Shown one piece after another: positions 1-9,473 of a stretch of 64,000 nt of DNA. Numbering within the stretch: the first letter of the stretch is position 1; the number at the start of each line of letters is the position of its first letter. This DNA is from Roseiarcus sp963782255. Lineage in GTDB: Bacteria > Pseudomonadota > Alphaproteobacteria > Rhizobiales > Beijerinckiaceae. Below the pieces are notes generated by a model, which saw only the letters and a list, made by a program, of their open reading frames with translations, had not been told where the DNA came from and ran no database searches. The DNA lies in assembly GCA_963782255.1 (NCBI GenBank), contig CAWAIS010000001.1, forward strand, positions 4,650,001 to 4,714,000. Direction: 5' to 3'. The translations under genes and the position numbers were made by a program.

Positions 1-132
1 GGCGGTCGAGGCGCCGAAGATCGTGGCGAGCGCGAGGAACTCGCGCCGGTCGATCGCGCCGGCCTTGGCCTCGGCGGCCCAGCCCTCGAGGCTCTTGCGC
101 CAGAACCCATATCTGACCGCTTCTTTAAACAT
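1..132 (-). CDS. Extracellular solute-binding protein, N-terminus only
   Basis: Only the first 44 codons are inside the window; the gene continues off the left edge. The start ATG (130-132, read on the minus strand) follows a GGAGAAC ribosome binding site. Around residues 29-42 the peptide has a twin-arginine followed by a hydrophobic stretch (RREFLALATIFGAS). This is how many Tat-exported substrate-binding proteins of peptide-type ABC transporters in alphaproteobacteria begin. The family assignment rests on this short N-terminus alone and is an inference; another Tat-exported protein is possible. Confidence 0.55.
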   Translation of the reverse strand, partial: MFKEAVRYGFWRKSLEGWAAEAKAGAIDRREFLALATIFGASTA

Positions 133-326
133 GGACGTTCTCCCTGATGTATCGTTTCGGACCGTCGCGGCTTGGCCGCGAGGCCTTGCCTGTCAAGATC
201 GGCGCGGAACGCGCGCCGGCATTCTGACCGCACAAGGACACCGCAATGGACACCCCTGTACAGGACATGCCGAAACGGTAACGCGGTTGCAAGAACCGTG
301 CAACGGTCGAACCGCTCAGGCTTCGC

Positions 327-1466
327 TCAAGGGCTCGCCGGGCGAGCCCCGCCGGTGTCCTTCGCCTTGCCCAGTTGTGCGAGTTCTCCGTCGAGCTTGT
401 CGAGCGCCGCGTTCGCCTGGGCGGTTCCGTCCAGCCATTGCTGGTGCTCGGCCGCGAGCAGATCGGAGATCGTCTTCGTAAAGGCCTGCAGCGCGTTCGG
501 CTCGCCGGCCGCGATCGTGCCGGCCACCTCGTCGGTTCGGCCCGAGATGGCGTCCATCGCCACCCGGGTCTTGTCGTAGCGATCGGCGTTGGCGCGATCG
601 CGATTGAGGGCCTCGCGGTTCGCCGCGTAGGCGCCGATCGCGGAGCCGACGACGCCGACGAGGACGATCCAGACAGCGCCGGCGCCCTCCGTCTGGCTTG
701 CGATGACGGCCCCGCTGCCGCCGACGAAGGCCAGCGCGGTCGCGATCCCGCCCATCATGCTCGTCCTCTCCGACGAGGTGCGGTGACGATCGGCGCTCTT
801 GCCGAGCCAGGCGCGCTGGTCTTCGAGCAGATGCCGGGCGACGACCGCCAGTCCGAACAGGGCGGCGGCCGGTCCCGCGGCCACGACCCTGGCGGCGATC
901 GTCGTGAAGACGTCGAGGCGCGACGATTCCGCCTCGCTGCGACAGGTCTGCCAACGCGCGATGCGCCCCTGATCGCGCGCGATAAAGCCAAAGTAGGCGG
1001 CGAGCGCGCCAAACGCGAGCGTGAGGAGACCGAGCGCGAGCGTGACCCTCTTGACGGTCGCCGGGTCCAGGGCCGGCAGCGCCCCGATCGACACCAGGAA
1101 CTGCAGAGCGCCGGCGGACACGGCGAGGATCACTCCGCTCGTCACGCCGGCGGCGAGAAGCGAGATGTTCGACTGGGTCGCTTCACGCTTGAGCTTCTTC
1201 TCTTGCGCAATGGCCTCGCCGTCTTGGCGAGCGTAGGTCTCCAGACCCGTCCTGACGGCGGAGGATACGAGAACCTTGCCGAGTTCCGGACACCGGCTCT
1301 GGACCGATTTCGCCAGTTCCGGGATCGCGTCGATGCCGGATCTGCCTGCGACGGCGACCGCCGCAAGGCAATCCGCCAAGGAGGGAAGGGCGGTCATCTG
1401 GATCGGCGGCGACTTGCTTTCGACGACTGCCGAAGCCGTGTCGGCCAGACGCGTCTCATCGTTCAT
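327..1466 (-). CDS. Multi-pass membrane protein of unknown function
   Basis: A 379-residue protein. The ATG at 1466 was chosen because AGGGGG lies 7 bases upstream; an in-frame start at 1523 exists but has no such site. Hydrophobic segments are visible at about residues 100-122, 138-160, 190-212, 235-255 and 262-280, so it should sit in the inner membrane. A charged linker precedes them, and a helical cytoplasmic tail with a Glu-His-Gln-Gln-Trp patch follows. The membrane-pair-plus-tail layout is loosely like SLATT-type membrane effectors, but I cannot establish that by eye. No enzyme motif is seen. It stands alone, without an obvious operon partner. Confidence 0.6.
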   Translation of the reverse strand: MNDETRLADTASAVVESKSPPIQMTALPSLADCLAAVAVAGRSGIDAIPELAKSVQSRCPELGKVLVSSAVRTGLETYARQDGEAIAQEKKLKREATQSNISLLAAGVTSGVILAVSAGALQFLVSIGALPALDPATVKRVTLALGLLTLAFGALAAYFGFIARDQGRIARWQTCRSEAESSRLDVFTTIAARVVAAGPAAALFGLAVVARHLLEDQRAWLGKSADRHRTSSERTSMMGGIATALAFVGGSGAVIASQTEGAGAVWIVLVGVVGSAIGAYAANREALNRDRANADRYDKTRVAMDAISGRTDEVAGTIAAGEPNALQAFTKTISDLLAAEHQQWLDGTAQANAALDKLDGELAQLGKAKDTGGARPASP

Positions 1467-1589
1467 GGGCGTTCCCCCTGCGTCCGCGGAAAAGCGCGGA
1501 AACGCACGCGGACGCCCGCTCATTCAACAGCGTCTTCGGATCGGATTCAATAGCGTTGGCGGGGCGGATCGCGGGAAATGGCTACGAAT

Positions 1590-2720
1590 TTACGCTTCCC
1601 CGATCGCGTGTCGACGCGCGAAGGCGAGCCGCATCGCCTTCGCGAGCGCCGCGCCGAGGGTCACGCCCCGGCGCGCGAGGTAGGTCTGGAAGTCGTAGAT
1701 GGTGACCGCCGGGCAGACCTCGAATTCGAACAAGGTCGGCCTGCCCTCCTTATCGATGCGGAAATCGAGTGAGAAGCAGTCGCAGAGGCCAAACAGGCGC
1801 TGGAGCCGCGCGGCGGCGTCGAGGATTCCGGCGACGGCCCGCCGCGAGCGCTCGTCCTGTTCGCAACGCAGATCGACCATGCTGGGGACGAAAGCCGCCT
1901 TGCGCCGCTGGCCGAACCCGCCGCGCGCTCCCGCCGTATCTCTTGCGCCCGACAGCGTCTCGTTGTCCTTCATGGTGAGGAAGGCGCCGCCGGTCTCGCT
2001 CGCCGGATCCTTCGCGATGCGCTCGACGCCGAGCTGGTCGGCGAGAGGACCGCCGAGGTCCATGAAGCTTGCGCGCACGTCGTCGCCCTCGACGAACGGC
2101 TGAACAAGCGCGGGGTCGCGATAGCGCTCCCAGATGCGCCGCGCGCGCTCTCGCGCCTCGGATATATTCTCGCAAAGGCTGTCGGCGAAAATGCCGATCT
2201 TGGCGCCGAGCGCGTTCGGCTTGACGAACAGCGGCCGCGGGCCGCTCGGCCACCCGCCGAGCGCCGCGATTTCCTCGTCGCCCTGCATGAGCCGCGTCGG
2301 CGGGACTGCGAGCCCCGCGGCCGACGCAAGCGCGAGGCTCGCGAACTTGTCCTGGGCCAAATGCGCCGCGGTCGCTGGGCTGCCGAACCGCGCAAAGCCT
2401 TCGAGCCGCGTGAGCGCCGGAACCGCCGAGCCGCGATAGAAGCGGACGCCGTCGGTCATGGCCCAGACGATCGTCCGATCGCGCTCGGGCGCGAGCGCGC
2501 AGAGGCGCGACGGCAGATCGTCGAGCGCAACGAACTCCGCCTTAAGACCGTGGCTCGTCATCGCCTCGACGATTTCCTTGGCGAAATGGGGAAGGTCGGT
2601 CGACTGCGCGAGATAGAGGGCAATCTCCGCCGCGACGTCGCGCCCATAGCCGAACGCCTCGAGCCGTCGCCGCGCCGCCTCCTCGCTCTCGAACGCGATG
2701 ACGACGGTCGTGAGCGTCAT
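1590..2720 (-). CDS. ATP-grasp domain protein
   Basis: About 376 residues. The C-terminal two thirds carries ATP-grasp features: a lysine-containing nucleotide-binding strand (FVKPNALGAKIGIF), the VQPFVEGDDVR strand, and a metal-binding end (FSLDFRID...FEFEVCP). These resemble the D-Ala-D-Ala ligase branch of the superfamily, whose members join a carboxylate to an amine using ATP. The substrate is unknown. It starts 5 bases past the stop of the MttB-family gene, or 15 bases earlier at the ATG at 2735, which would overlap that gene. The two are therefore probably co-transcribed and functionally linked. Confidence 0.7.
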   Translation of the reverse strand: MTLTTVVIAFESEEAARRRLEAFGYGRDVAAEIALYLAQSTDLPHFAKEIVEAMTSHGLKAEFVALDDLPSRLCALAPERDRTIVWAMTDGVRFYRGSAVPALTRLEGFARFGSPATAAHLAQDKFASLALASAAGLAVPPTRLMQGDEEIAALGGWPSGPRPLFVKPNALGAKIGIFADSLCENISEARERARRIWERYRDPALVQPFVEGDDVRASFMDLGGPLADQLGVERIAKDPASETGGAFLTMKDNETLSGARDTAGARGGFGQRRKAAFVPSMVDLRCEQDERSRRAVAGILDAAARLQRLFGLCDCFSLDFRIDKEGRPTLFEFEVCPAVTIYDFQTYLARRGVTLGAALAKAMRLAFARRHAIGEA

Positions 2721-2725
2721 GGCGC

Positions 2726-4267
2726 TCAATGCCATTCATCCGGCAATTCCGCCTTTCGGCGGGCGACATAGTCGGCGAGCTCCTCTTCGATCGAAGGGTC
2801 GAGCTTCGGCTGCTCGTATTCGGCGAGCAGGCGCTTGGCTCGCGCCGCGGCGCGCGCGCGCTGATCCTTCATGCCCTCGTCGCGCCATTGCTCGAAGGAA
2901 TTGTTGTCCGCGACCGCGCTCTCCCAGAACGCCGTCTCGTAGTGCTTCAGCGTATGCGCCGAGCCGAAGAAGTGCTTGCCCGGCCCGACCTCGCGGAACG
3001 CATCGAGCGCGAGCGCGTCATCGTCGACGGGAAAGCCCGCCATCCAGACGTGCAGCGCGGCGCAGAAGTCGGCGTCCATGACGAATTTCTCATAGCCCAT
3101 GGTGAGCCCGCCTTCGAGCCAGCCGGCCGAATGCAGGATGAAATGCGCGCCGCACTGGACGGAAGCGAGCATCGACATCGTGCTTTCCTGCATCGCCTGT
3201 CCATCCGGGATCTTTGACGAGGTGAATGCGCCAGAACAGCGCAGCGGCAGATTGAGCCGACGCGCAAGCTGTCCGACGACGAGCGAGCCCAGCGCCGGCT
3301 CGGGCGTGCCGAAGGTCGGAGAGCCCGAGCGCAACGCCGTCGAGGACAGAAAATTGCCGAACACGACCGGCGCGCCGGGGCGCTCGAGCTGCGCAAGCGC
3401 GCATCCGGCCATCGTCTCCGCGAGCGACTGCGCAATCGCGCCCGCGTTCGTCACCGGACCCATCGCGCCGCCGAGAATGAACGGCACGATGACGGCGCAT
3501 TGATTGGCGCGCGCGTAGGCGCGGAGCGCTCTGGTCATCGTTCCGTCGAAGACGAGCGGCGAATTGGCGTTGATGTTGCCCATGACGACGCAATGGCCAT
3601 CGACAAACGCGCGCCCGAAGGCGATGCGCGCCATTTCGATCGAATCTTCGGCGCGCTCCTCCGCCGTGACCGAGCCCATGAACGGCTTGTCGGACAGCAT
3701 GAGATGCGCTGCGACCATGTCGAGGTGGCGCTTGCTGACGGGGATGTCGACCGGCTCGCACACCGTGCCGCCGGAGTGGTGCAGCCACGGGATCGCATAG
3801 GCGAGCTTCACGAAATTCTTAAAGTCCGCCAGCGTCCCGTAACGCCGGCCGCCCTCGAGATCCTGCACGAACGGCGAGCCGTAAGCGGGCGCGAAGGCGA
3901 CATGATCGCCGCCAATGCGCAAGGAGCGCTCCGGATTGCGCGCATGCTGGACGAACGCGCTCGGCGCGGTCTTGAGGATCGAGCGCAGGAGCCCATTCGG
4001 AAAGCGGACTCGCTCGCCCTCGACGTCGGCGCCCGCTTCGCGCCAGAGCCGCAGCGCCTCGCCGTCGCCGCGGAAGTCGATGCCGACCTCCTCAAGGATG
4101 GCGTCCGCCGTCGCCTCGATGCGGGCGAGACCCTCCTCGCCGAGGAGCTCATAGGTCGGGATCTTGCGCTCGACCCCGGCGATGGGACCGTGCGGACGCC
4201 GAGACTCGCGCTGGCGCCTTGCTCTTCCGCCGCGTTCGCGCGCGGCCGTTGTCGAGGCTCCCCCCAA
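2726..4267 (-). CDS. MttB-family methyltransferase (trimethylamine methyltransferase-like)
   Basis: About 513 residues, the usual size of MttB-family enzymes, which move a methyl group from a quaternary or tertiary amine to a corrinoid protein. The frame is continuous with no in-frame UAG, so this is a non-pyrrolysine member; such members act on quaternary amines such as betaines rather than trimethylamine. Recognisable segments include the HHSGGTVCEPVDIP region, GNINANSPLVFD and FILGGAMGPVTNAG. The start is uncertain: the TTG at 4267 has GGAG 8 bases upstream, while the open frame runs further back through an antisense copy of mtnA. No corrinoid protein or reductive activase is in view. It lies divergent to mtnA and is followed by an ATP-grasp gene. 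Confidence 0.8.
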   Translation of the reverse strand: MGGASTTAARERGGRARRQRESRRPHGPIAGVERKIPTYELLGEEGLARIEATADAILEEVGIDFRGDGEALRLWREAGADVEGERVRFPNGLLRSILKTAPSAFVQHARNPERSLRIGGDHVAFAPAYGSPFVQDLEGGRRYGTLADFKNFVKLAYAIPWLHHSGGTVCEPVDIPVSKRHLDMVAAHLMLSDKPFMGSVTAEERAEDSIEMARIAFGRAFVDGHCVVMGNINANSPLVFDGTMTRALRAYARANQCAVIVPFILGGAMGPVTNAGAIAQSLAETMAGCALAQLERPGAPVVFGNFLSSTALRSGSPTFGTPEPALGSLVVGQLARRLNLPLRCSGAFTSSKIPDGQAMQESTMSMLASVQCGAHFILHSAGWLEGGLTMGYEKFVMDADFCAALHVWMAGFPVDDDALALDAFREVGPGKHFFGSAHTLKHYETAFWESAVADNNSFEQWRDEGMKDQRARAAARAKRLLAEYEQPKLDPSIEEELADYVARRKAELPDEWH

Positions 4268-4468
4268 TGTCGCGGCTCCGCTTCTGGTTGCCTCAGGCCC
4301 GTGCGGAGACGGCCATGCGTCCAGACGCCATAAACATAGGATCGAGGCGCGGAGGAGAGAAACCCGATTATTTAGGCGCCGGCGCCTGAATTCCCGTGAA
4401 CCGCTTTCCTGTGATATCAGCGCCCGCATCGGACGACGCGGCCGTCCAGGAGTTAAGAGGAACATGGC

Positions 4469-5563
4469 GTGAAGGTCGGCGGGCGCTCTTACCGCACCAT
4501 ATGGCTGAACGAGGACGGCTGGGGGGTCGACGTCATCGACCAGCGCTGGCTGCCGCACGAGTTTCGGGTCGCAACCCTGCGCGCGATGCCCGAGGCGGCG
4601 ACCGCGATCCGCGATATGTGGGTGCGCGGCGCGCCGCTGATTGGCGTGACCGCGGCTTACGGCGTCGCGCTCGCCATGCGCGAGGACTCGAGCGACGCCG
4701 CGCTCGATTCCGCCTGGGACAGGCTGCACGCGGCGCGCCCGACCGCGATCAACCTGCGCTGGGCGCTCGACGCGCTGCGCGCGCGGCTCCGCCCGCTCGA
4801 CCCGACCCAGCGCGCCGCGGCGGCTTACGCGCAGGCCGCCGAGATCGCCGACGAGGACGTCGCCATCAATCGCGCGATCGGCCGCAACGGCCTCGACATC
4901 ATCCGCAAGCTCGCGGCCGAGAAGAAGCCCGGAGAGCCGGTCAACATCCTTACCCACTGCAACGCCGGCTGGCTCGCGACGGTCGATTACGGCACCGCCA
5001 CCGCGCCGATCTATTGCGCGATGGAAGAGGGCCTGCCCGTGCACGTCTATGTCGACGAGACGCGGCCGCGCAACCAGGGTGCCTCGCTGACGGCGTGGGA
5101 GCTCGTCAATCATGGGACCCCGCATACACTCGTCGTCGACAACGCCGGCGGGCATCTCATGCAGCGCGGGCTTGTCGACATGGCGATCGTCGGCACCGAC
5201 CGCACGACCGCGAACGGCGACGTCTGCAACAAGATCGGCACTTATCTCAAGGCACTCGCGGCGCGTGACAATTCGGTGCCCTTCTATGTCGCCCTGCCCT
5301 CCCCGACGATCGACTGGACGGTCCGCGACGGCGTCAAGGAAATCCCGATCGAGGAGCGGCATGCGGATGAAGTGGACTTCGTGCAGGGCCTCGGCGAAAA
5401 CGGCGCCGTCACGCGCGTGCGCATTTCGCCAACGGGCAGCCGCGCCGCCAATCCCGCCTTCGACGTGACCCCCGCCCGGCTCGTCACCGGCCTCATCACC
5501 GAGCGCGGCGTCGCCAAGGCTTCGCCCGAGGGGCTGAAGGCCATGTTCCCCGAGCGGTCATAA
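4469..5563 (+). CDS. mtnA: S-methyl-5-thioribose-1-phosphate isomerase
   Basis: A 364-residue protein of the aldose-ketose isomerase (eIF2B-like) family. It interconverts 5-methylthioribose-1-phosphate and 5-methylthioribulose-1-phosphate in methionine salvage. The catalytic cysteine is in THCNAGWLATVDYGTA, the catalytic aspartate in GTDRTTANGD, and the N-terminal MWVRGAPLIG signature is present. The start is GTG at 4469 behind AAGAGG; an ATG 5 bases earlier is out of frame. No other methionine-salvage genes are nearby. It is divergent from the MttB-family gene, with about 200 bp between them. Confidence 0.93.
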   Translation: MKVGGRSYRTIWLNEDGWGVDVIDQRWLPHEFRVATLRAMPEAATAIRDMWVRGAPLIGVTAAYGVALAMREDSSDAALDSAWDRLHAARPTAINLRWALDALRARLRPLDPTQRAAAAYAQAAEIADEDVAINRAIGRNGLDIIRKLAAEKKPGEPVNILTHCNAGWLATVDYGTATAPIYCAMEEGLPVHVYVDETRPRNQGASLTAWELVNHGTPHTLVVDNAGGHLMQRGLVDMAIVGTDRTTANGDVCNKIGTYLKALAARDNSVPFYVALPSPTIDWTVRDGVKEIPIEERHADEVDFVQGLGENGAVTRVRISPTGSRAANPAFDVTPARLVTGLITERGVAKASPEGLKAMFPERS

Positions 5564-5616
5564 GGGTCGCTCGGCCTCGTTCCATCAAAGGCTCTTTCCT
5601 TCCTAAGGCTCTTTCC

Positions 5617-6642
5617 ATGATCCGTCCGCTTGCCGGCCTGAAAATCATCGAGTTCGAGGGCATCGGCCCAGGACCGCTCGCCGGCCGCATGCTCGCGGAC
5701 CACGGCGCGGAGGTCGTTGCGGTCGTGCGTCCCATGAAGGCCGTGCTCGGCAATCCCGACCGCGCCGAGAGCGAAGACGGGTTGCGGCGCGGCAAGCGCG
5801 TCGTCACGCTCGACCTCAAGAAACCCGCGGGCGTCGCCGAGGCGATGGCGCTCATTGAAACCGCGGACGCGCTGATCGAGGGCAACCGGCCGGGCGTCAT
5901 GGAGCGGCTCGGCCTCGGCCCGAAGGATTGCGCCAAGCGCAATCCGCGCCTCGTCTACGGCCGAATGACCGGCTGGGGACAGGACGGGCCGCTCGCGCAA
6001 GCCGCGGGCCACGATCTCAACTATCTCGCGCTGAGCGGCGCCTTGTCGCTCAGCCAACGTCCCAGCGACGCGCCGATCGTCCCGCCGACTGTGCTCGGCG
6101 ATGCGGGCGGCGCGCTCGGCCTTGCCTTCGGAATCATGAGCGGCGTTTTCGCCGCGAGCCGCACCGGCAGGGGCGCGGTCGTCGACTGCGCAATCGTCGA
6201 CGTCGTCGCGGCGCTCTGCGGCATTGCGCTCTGGGCGCGCGCGAGGGGCATGGTGGACGCTCCAAGGCCGAGCATCTTCTACAATTCGCCGTTCTACGAC
6301 GCCTATCTTTGCGCCGACGGCCGCTATGTGACGATCGGCGCGCTCGAGCCGCAGTTCTATGCGCTGCTCATCGAGAAGCTCGGCCTTGCCGACGTCGATC
6401 CCCAGACGCAATATGACATGAAACTTTGGCCGGGCCTGAAGGCGCGGCTTCGCGATGTGTTCCTCACGAAGCCGAGCGCCGACTGGCGCGCGCTCCTCGA
6501 AGGCAGCGACGTCTGCTTCGCCCCCGTCCTGACCCTTGCGGAGGCGGCCGCGCATCCGCACAACGCGGCGCGTGGAACCTACCAGCGCGAGCCCGACGGG
6601 CGGCTCGACTCCGCGCCTGCGCCCCGCTTCTCTCCGCTTTGA
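5617..6642 (+). CDS. CaiB/BaiF family CoA-transferase or alpha-methylacyl-CoA racemase
   Basis: A 341-residue class III CoA-transferase fold protein. The N-terminus (LKIIEFEGIGPGPLAGRMLADHGAEV) and the GHDLNYLALSGAL segment are typical of the alpha-methylacyl-CoA racemase branch, where that His and a later Asp act as acid-base pair. At 341 residues it is closer to racemases (about 360) than to formyl-CoA transferases (about 400 or more). It probably acts in branched fatty acid or sterol side-chain turnover, but the substrate is not readable. It is co-directional with mtnA upstream and an MBL-fold hydrolase 13 bp downstream. Confidence 0.82.
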   Translation: MIRPLAGLKIIEFEGIGPGPLAGRMLADHGAEVVAVVRPMKAVLGNPDRAESEDGLRRGKRVVTLDLKKPAGVAEAMALIETADALIEGNRPGVMERLGLGPKDCAKRNPRLVYGRMTGWGQDGPLAQAAGHDLNYLALSGALSLSQRPSDAPIVPPTVLGDAGGALGLAFGIMSGVFAASRTGRGAVVDCAIVDVVAALCGIALWARARGMVDAPRPSIFYNSPFYDAYLCADGRYVTIGALEPQFYALLIEKLGLADVDPQTQYDMKLWPGLKARLRDVFLTKPSADWRALLEGSDVCFAPVLTLAEAAAHPHNAARGTYQREPDGRLDSAPAPRFSPL

Positions 6643-6655
6643 TCAAGAGGACATG

Positions 6656-7702
6656 ATGACGACCCACGCCATGCCGGAGACGCTCGAGTTTCCGTATTCC
6701 GCTCCGCCGCCGGCCGGCGAGATCATCGAGGTCAGGCCGGGCGTCCTCTGGGCGCGGCTCGCGCTGCCGTTCCGGCTCGATCACGTCAATGTCTATCTGA
6801 TCGAGGACGGCGCGGGACTGGCCCTCATCGACACAGGCATCGACAACGCGGCGTCACGGAAGACTTGGGAGGCCCTGCTCGCCGGGCCGCTCGCGGGCCA
6901 AAAGCTCACCCGCATCATCGCCACCCACTTCCACCCCGACCATATCGGCCTCGCCGGATGGCTCTGCGAGCGCTTCGACCTCGAACTCGCGATGAGCCAT
7001 ACCGAGTATCTGATGATGCTCAACATCCGGCTCGATCCTTCGGCCCTGAAGTCCGAGCCCTATCGCAGCTTCTACCGCTCGCACGGCCTCAGCGACGAGA
7101 GCACCGAGATCTTGCTCGGTAATGGCTTGCAATATCTGCGCATGGTGTCGACGCCGCCGCGCACTTTTCGGCGCATCGTTGCGGAGGACCGCATCACAGT
7201 CGGCGGCCGCACGTTCGAGGCGATCGCCGGCGCCGGGCATTCGCCGGAGCAGATCATGCTCCATTCGGCGGAGGACAACCTGATCCTCTGCGGCGATCAG
7301 GTGCTCGCCAGGATTTCGCCAAATGTCAGCGTCGAGGCCATGGACCCGGACGGCGATCCGCTCGGCCTCTACCTACGCTCGCTCGACAGGCTCAAGCGCA
7401 CGCTGCCGGAGGACGTGCTCGTCCTGCCCGGGCACAACCTGCCGTTCGTGGGCTTGGCGACTCGCGCCGACGAACTGATCGCGCATCACGATGCGCGCTG
7501 CAGGGCGATCGTCGAGGCATGCCGCGTCGCGCCACAGACGGTGGCCGAGCTCGTGCCGGTCATCTTCGGCCGCAAGATCGACGACCCGCACCAGCTTGTG
7601 TTCGCCTTCGGCGAGGCGCTCGCGCACGTGAACGCAATGGTCCGCGCGGGCCGTGTGCGGATCGCGGGCGCTGGCCGCGGGCTTGCGGTCGAGGCGGCAT
7701 GA
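6656..7702 (+). CDS. MBL-fold metallohydrolase
   Basis: About 348 residues. The metal-binding motif THFHPDHIG sits near residue 90, further histidines appear in AGHSPEQ and PGHNLPF, and an extra C-terminal domain resembles the small winged-helix tail of LACTB2-type proteins. These enzymes use two metal ions to hydrolyse esters, thioesters or phosphodiesters. The ATG at 6656 is spaced better from AGAGG than the in-frame ATG at 6653. Following a CoA-transferase by 13 bp, it may hydrolyse a related acyl thioester; this is inference. Confidence 0.82.
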   Translation: MTTHAMPETLEFPYSAPPPAGEIIEVRPGVLWARLALPFRLDHVNVYLIEDGAGLALIDTGIDNAASRKTWEALLAGPLAGQKLTRIIATHFHPDHIGLAGWLCERFDLELAMSHTEYLMMLNIRLDPSALKSEPYRSFYRSHGLSDESTEILLGNGLQYLRMVSTPPRTFRRIVAEDRITVGGRTFEAIAGAGHSPEQIMLHSAEDNLILCGDQVLARISPNVSVEAMDPDGDPLGLYLRSLDRLKRTLPEDVLVLPGHNLPFVGLATRADELIAHHDARCRAIVEACRVAPQTVAELVPVIFGRKIDDPHQLVFAFGEALAHVNAMVRAGRVRIAGAGRGLAVEAA

Positions 7703-8028
7703 GGGGACGAGGCCGACGGTAAGCGCACCGCTGTGCCGTCGCCATGATGTGGACGTAAGGGCGCGTTATGGCTGACGATAAATCATGTCATGCGGCGGAC
7801 TTGCGGTCATCGATTGACCATAACGAAGTTACGTTGTTGATCAAATCGCGAACGGGCGGCTTCGACGCGAAACGTCATGGCCGCCGAGCTTTCCCGAGTT
7901 TACCCGGCTCTTGCGTTTTTTCTCTCCATCGCTCGCATCGCGATCCAGGACAACCGACAAATCCGTTCGAAGTGATTGAAGCCCGCCACTAGCCTTTCAA
8001 GTACCGGAATGGCGCATGGAGGAACCTC
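7703..8028. other. Intergenic region without a supported gene
   Basis: No convincing gene. A 74-codon open frame at 7768-7992 has no ribosome binding site and no recognisable composition. The region is less GC-rich than its surroundings. It contains a TTGACC box at about 7815 followed by a stretch rich in A and T, which could be the promoter of the flavoprotein gene starting at 8029; this is only suggestive. Confidence 0.4.
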
Positions 8029-9429
8029 ATGTCGCAGCCTGAGCAATTCGACGCTCTGATCCTCGGCAGTGGGACGGCAGGCAAGCTGATCGCCTGGCAT
8101 ATGGCGGGGTCGGGACGACGGACTGCGGTCGTCGAGCGCAGGTGGGTCGGGGGCTCCTGTCCCAACATCGCCTGCATGCCCAGCAAGAACGAGATTCGAA
8201 GCGCCGAGGTCGTGCATCTGGCGCGTCACGGCGCTGAATTCGGCGCGATCACCGGCCCCGTCAAGGTCGACATGGCGGCGGTCCGCCGGCGCAAGCGCGA
8301 CATGGTCGAAGCGCAGGTCGCCAAGCATTTGCAGAACTACAAGACGAGCGGCGCCCAATTGATCATGGGGACCGGGCGTTTCGTGGCGCCGAAAACGCTC
8401 GAGGTGAGCCTGAACGACGGAGGGACGTGCACGGCAACGGGAGACAAGGTCTTCCTCGACCTCGGAACGCACGCGGCGATTCCTGGCGTTCCTGGTCTCG
8501 AGGCCGCGAGACCGCTGACCCATGTCGAGGCTCTGGAGCTCGACGCTTTGCTCGCGCATCTGATCGTGATCGGGGGCGGCTATTCCGGCCTCGAATTCGC
8601 CCAGGCTTACCGGCGTTTCGGCAGCAACGTGACAATCGTCGAGTCCGGGCCACAGCTCATGGGAAGGGAGGATTCTGACGTCTCGCAAGAGATGAGGCGG
8701 ATTCTCGGCGAAGAAGGCATTGAAGCTTTTCTCGCAACCGAGATTGTCGATGTCCGCGGCAAGTCCGGTGAGGGCGTGAGTCTCGCGCTTCGCACGAGCT
8801 CCGGCCAGCGGACCATCGAGGGCAGCGACATTCTCGTCGCGGCCGGGCGCGTTCCGAACACAGCCGGGATCGGCCTCGGCGAGGCCGGCGTCGAATTGGA
8901 CGGTCGTGGTTACATTCGCGTCAACGAGCGGCTGGAGACGAGCGCGCCCGACGTCTGGGCGCTGGGCGAATGCGCCGGCAGCCCGCTCTTCACCCACATA
9001 TCGGAAGACGACTTTCGCATCGTTCGCGACAATCTGGCCGGAGGGCGCCGAAGCACGCGCGATCGGCTGGTTCCCTACTGCGTGTTCACCGATCCGCCGC
9101 TTGCGCATGTGGGACTGAGCGAACGCGAAGCGGAACAGCGAGGCGTCAAAACGCGCATGGCCAAGCTGCCGACGAGCGCCGTATTGCGGGCGCAGGCGAC
9201 CGGCGAGAAGCAGGGCCTCATGAAGGCGCTTGTCGGCGAGACCGACGACCGCATTCTCGGCTTCACCATGATCGGCGCCGAGGCGGGCGAAGTGATGGCC
9301 GTGGTGGAGATGGCGATGCTGGCGGAGTTGCCATACACGCGGGTCCGCGACACGGTTCTCGCGCATCCGACCATGGCGGAGGGACTGGGCTTTCTCTTCG
9401 CGAACGTGCCGCCACGGTCCACAAAATAG
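8029..9429 (+). CDS. FAD-dependent pyridine nucleotide-disulfide oxidoreductase (mercuric reductase-like)
   Basis: A 466-residue flavoprotein of the dihydrolipoamide/mercuric reductase class. It has the FAD-binding GSGTAGK loop at the N-terminus, the redox-active CxxxxC in GGSCPNIACMPSKN near residue 45, the NAD(P)H-binding GGGYSGLEFA near residue 182, and the C-terminal HPTMAE segment that supplies the active-site His-Glu of the partner subunit. There is no extra heavy-metal domain and no MerA C-terminal cysteine pair, so it is probably not a mercuric reductase. GGAGGAACCTC precedes the ATG. It heads a co-directional run of small oxidoreductase and hydrolase genes. Confidence 0.88.
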   Translation: MSQPEQFDALILGSGTAGKLIAWHMAGSGRRTAVVERRWVGGSCPNIACMPSKNEIRSAEVVHLARHGAEFGAITGPVKVDMAAVRRRKRDMVEAQVAKHLQNYKTSGAQLIMGTGRFVAPKTLEVSLNDGGTCTATGDKVFLDLGTHAAIPGVPGLEAARPLTHVEALELDALLAHLIVIGGGYSGLEFAQAYRRFGSNVTIVESGPQLMGREDSDVSQEMRRILGEEGIEAFLATEIVDVRGKSGEGVSLALRTSSGQRTIEGSDILVAAGRVPNTAGIGLGEAGVELDGRGYIRVNERLETSAPDVWALGECAGSPLFTHISEDDFRIVRDNLAGGRRSTRDRLVPYCVFTDPPLAHVGLSEREAEQRGVKTRMAKLPTSAVLRAQATGEKQGLMKALVGETDDRILGFTMIGAEAGEVMAVVEMAMLAELPYTRVRDTVLAHPTMAEGLGFLFANVPPRSTK

Positions 9430-9473
9430 ATCCCGGTCACGGAAGAAAGTAGCGACTTTCAAGGAGAGGCGCG

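Noticed and set aside
2726..4267. Pyrrolysine-containing methyltransferase
   Set aside because: The frame has no in-frame UAG, so this is the non-pyrrolysine branch.
4268..5362. N-terminal extension of the MttB-family protein
   Set aside because: The open frame continues, but it is the antisense of mtnA and carries no family-like sequence.
7768..7992. 74-codon small gene
   Set aside because: No ribosome binding site, no coherent composition and no recognisable feature.
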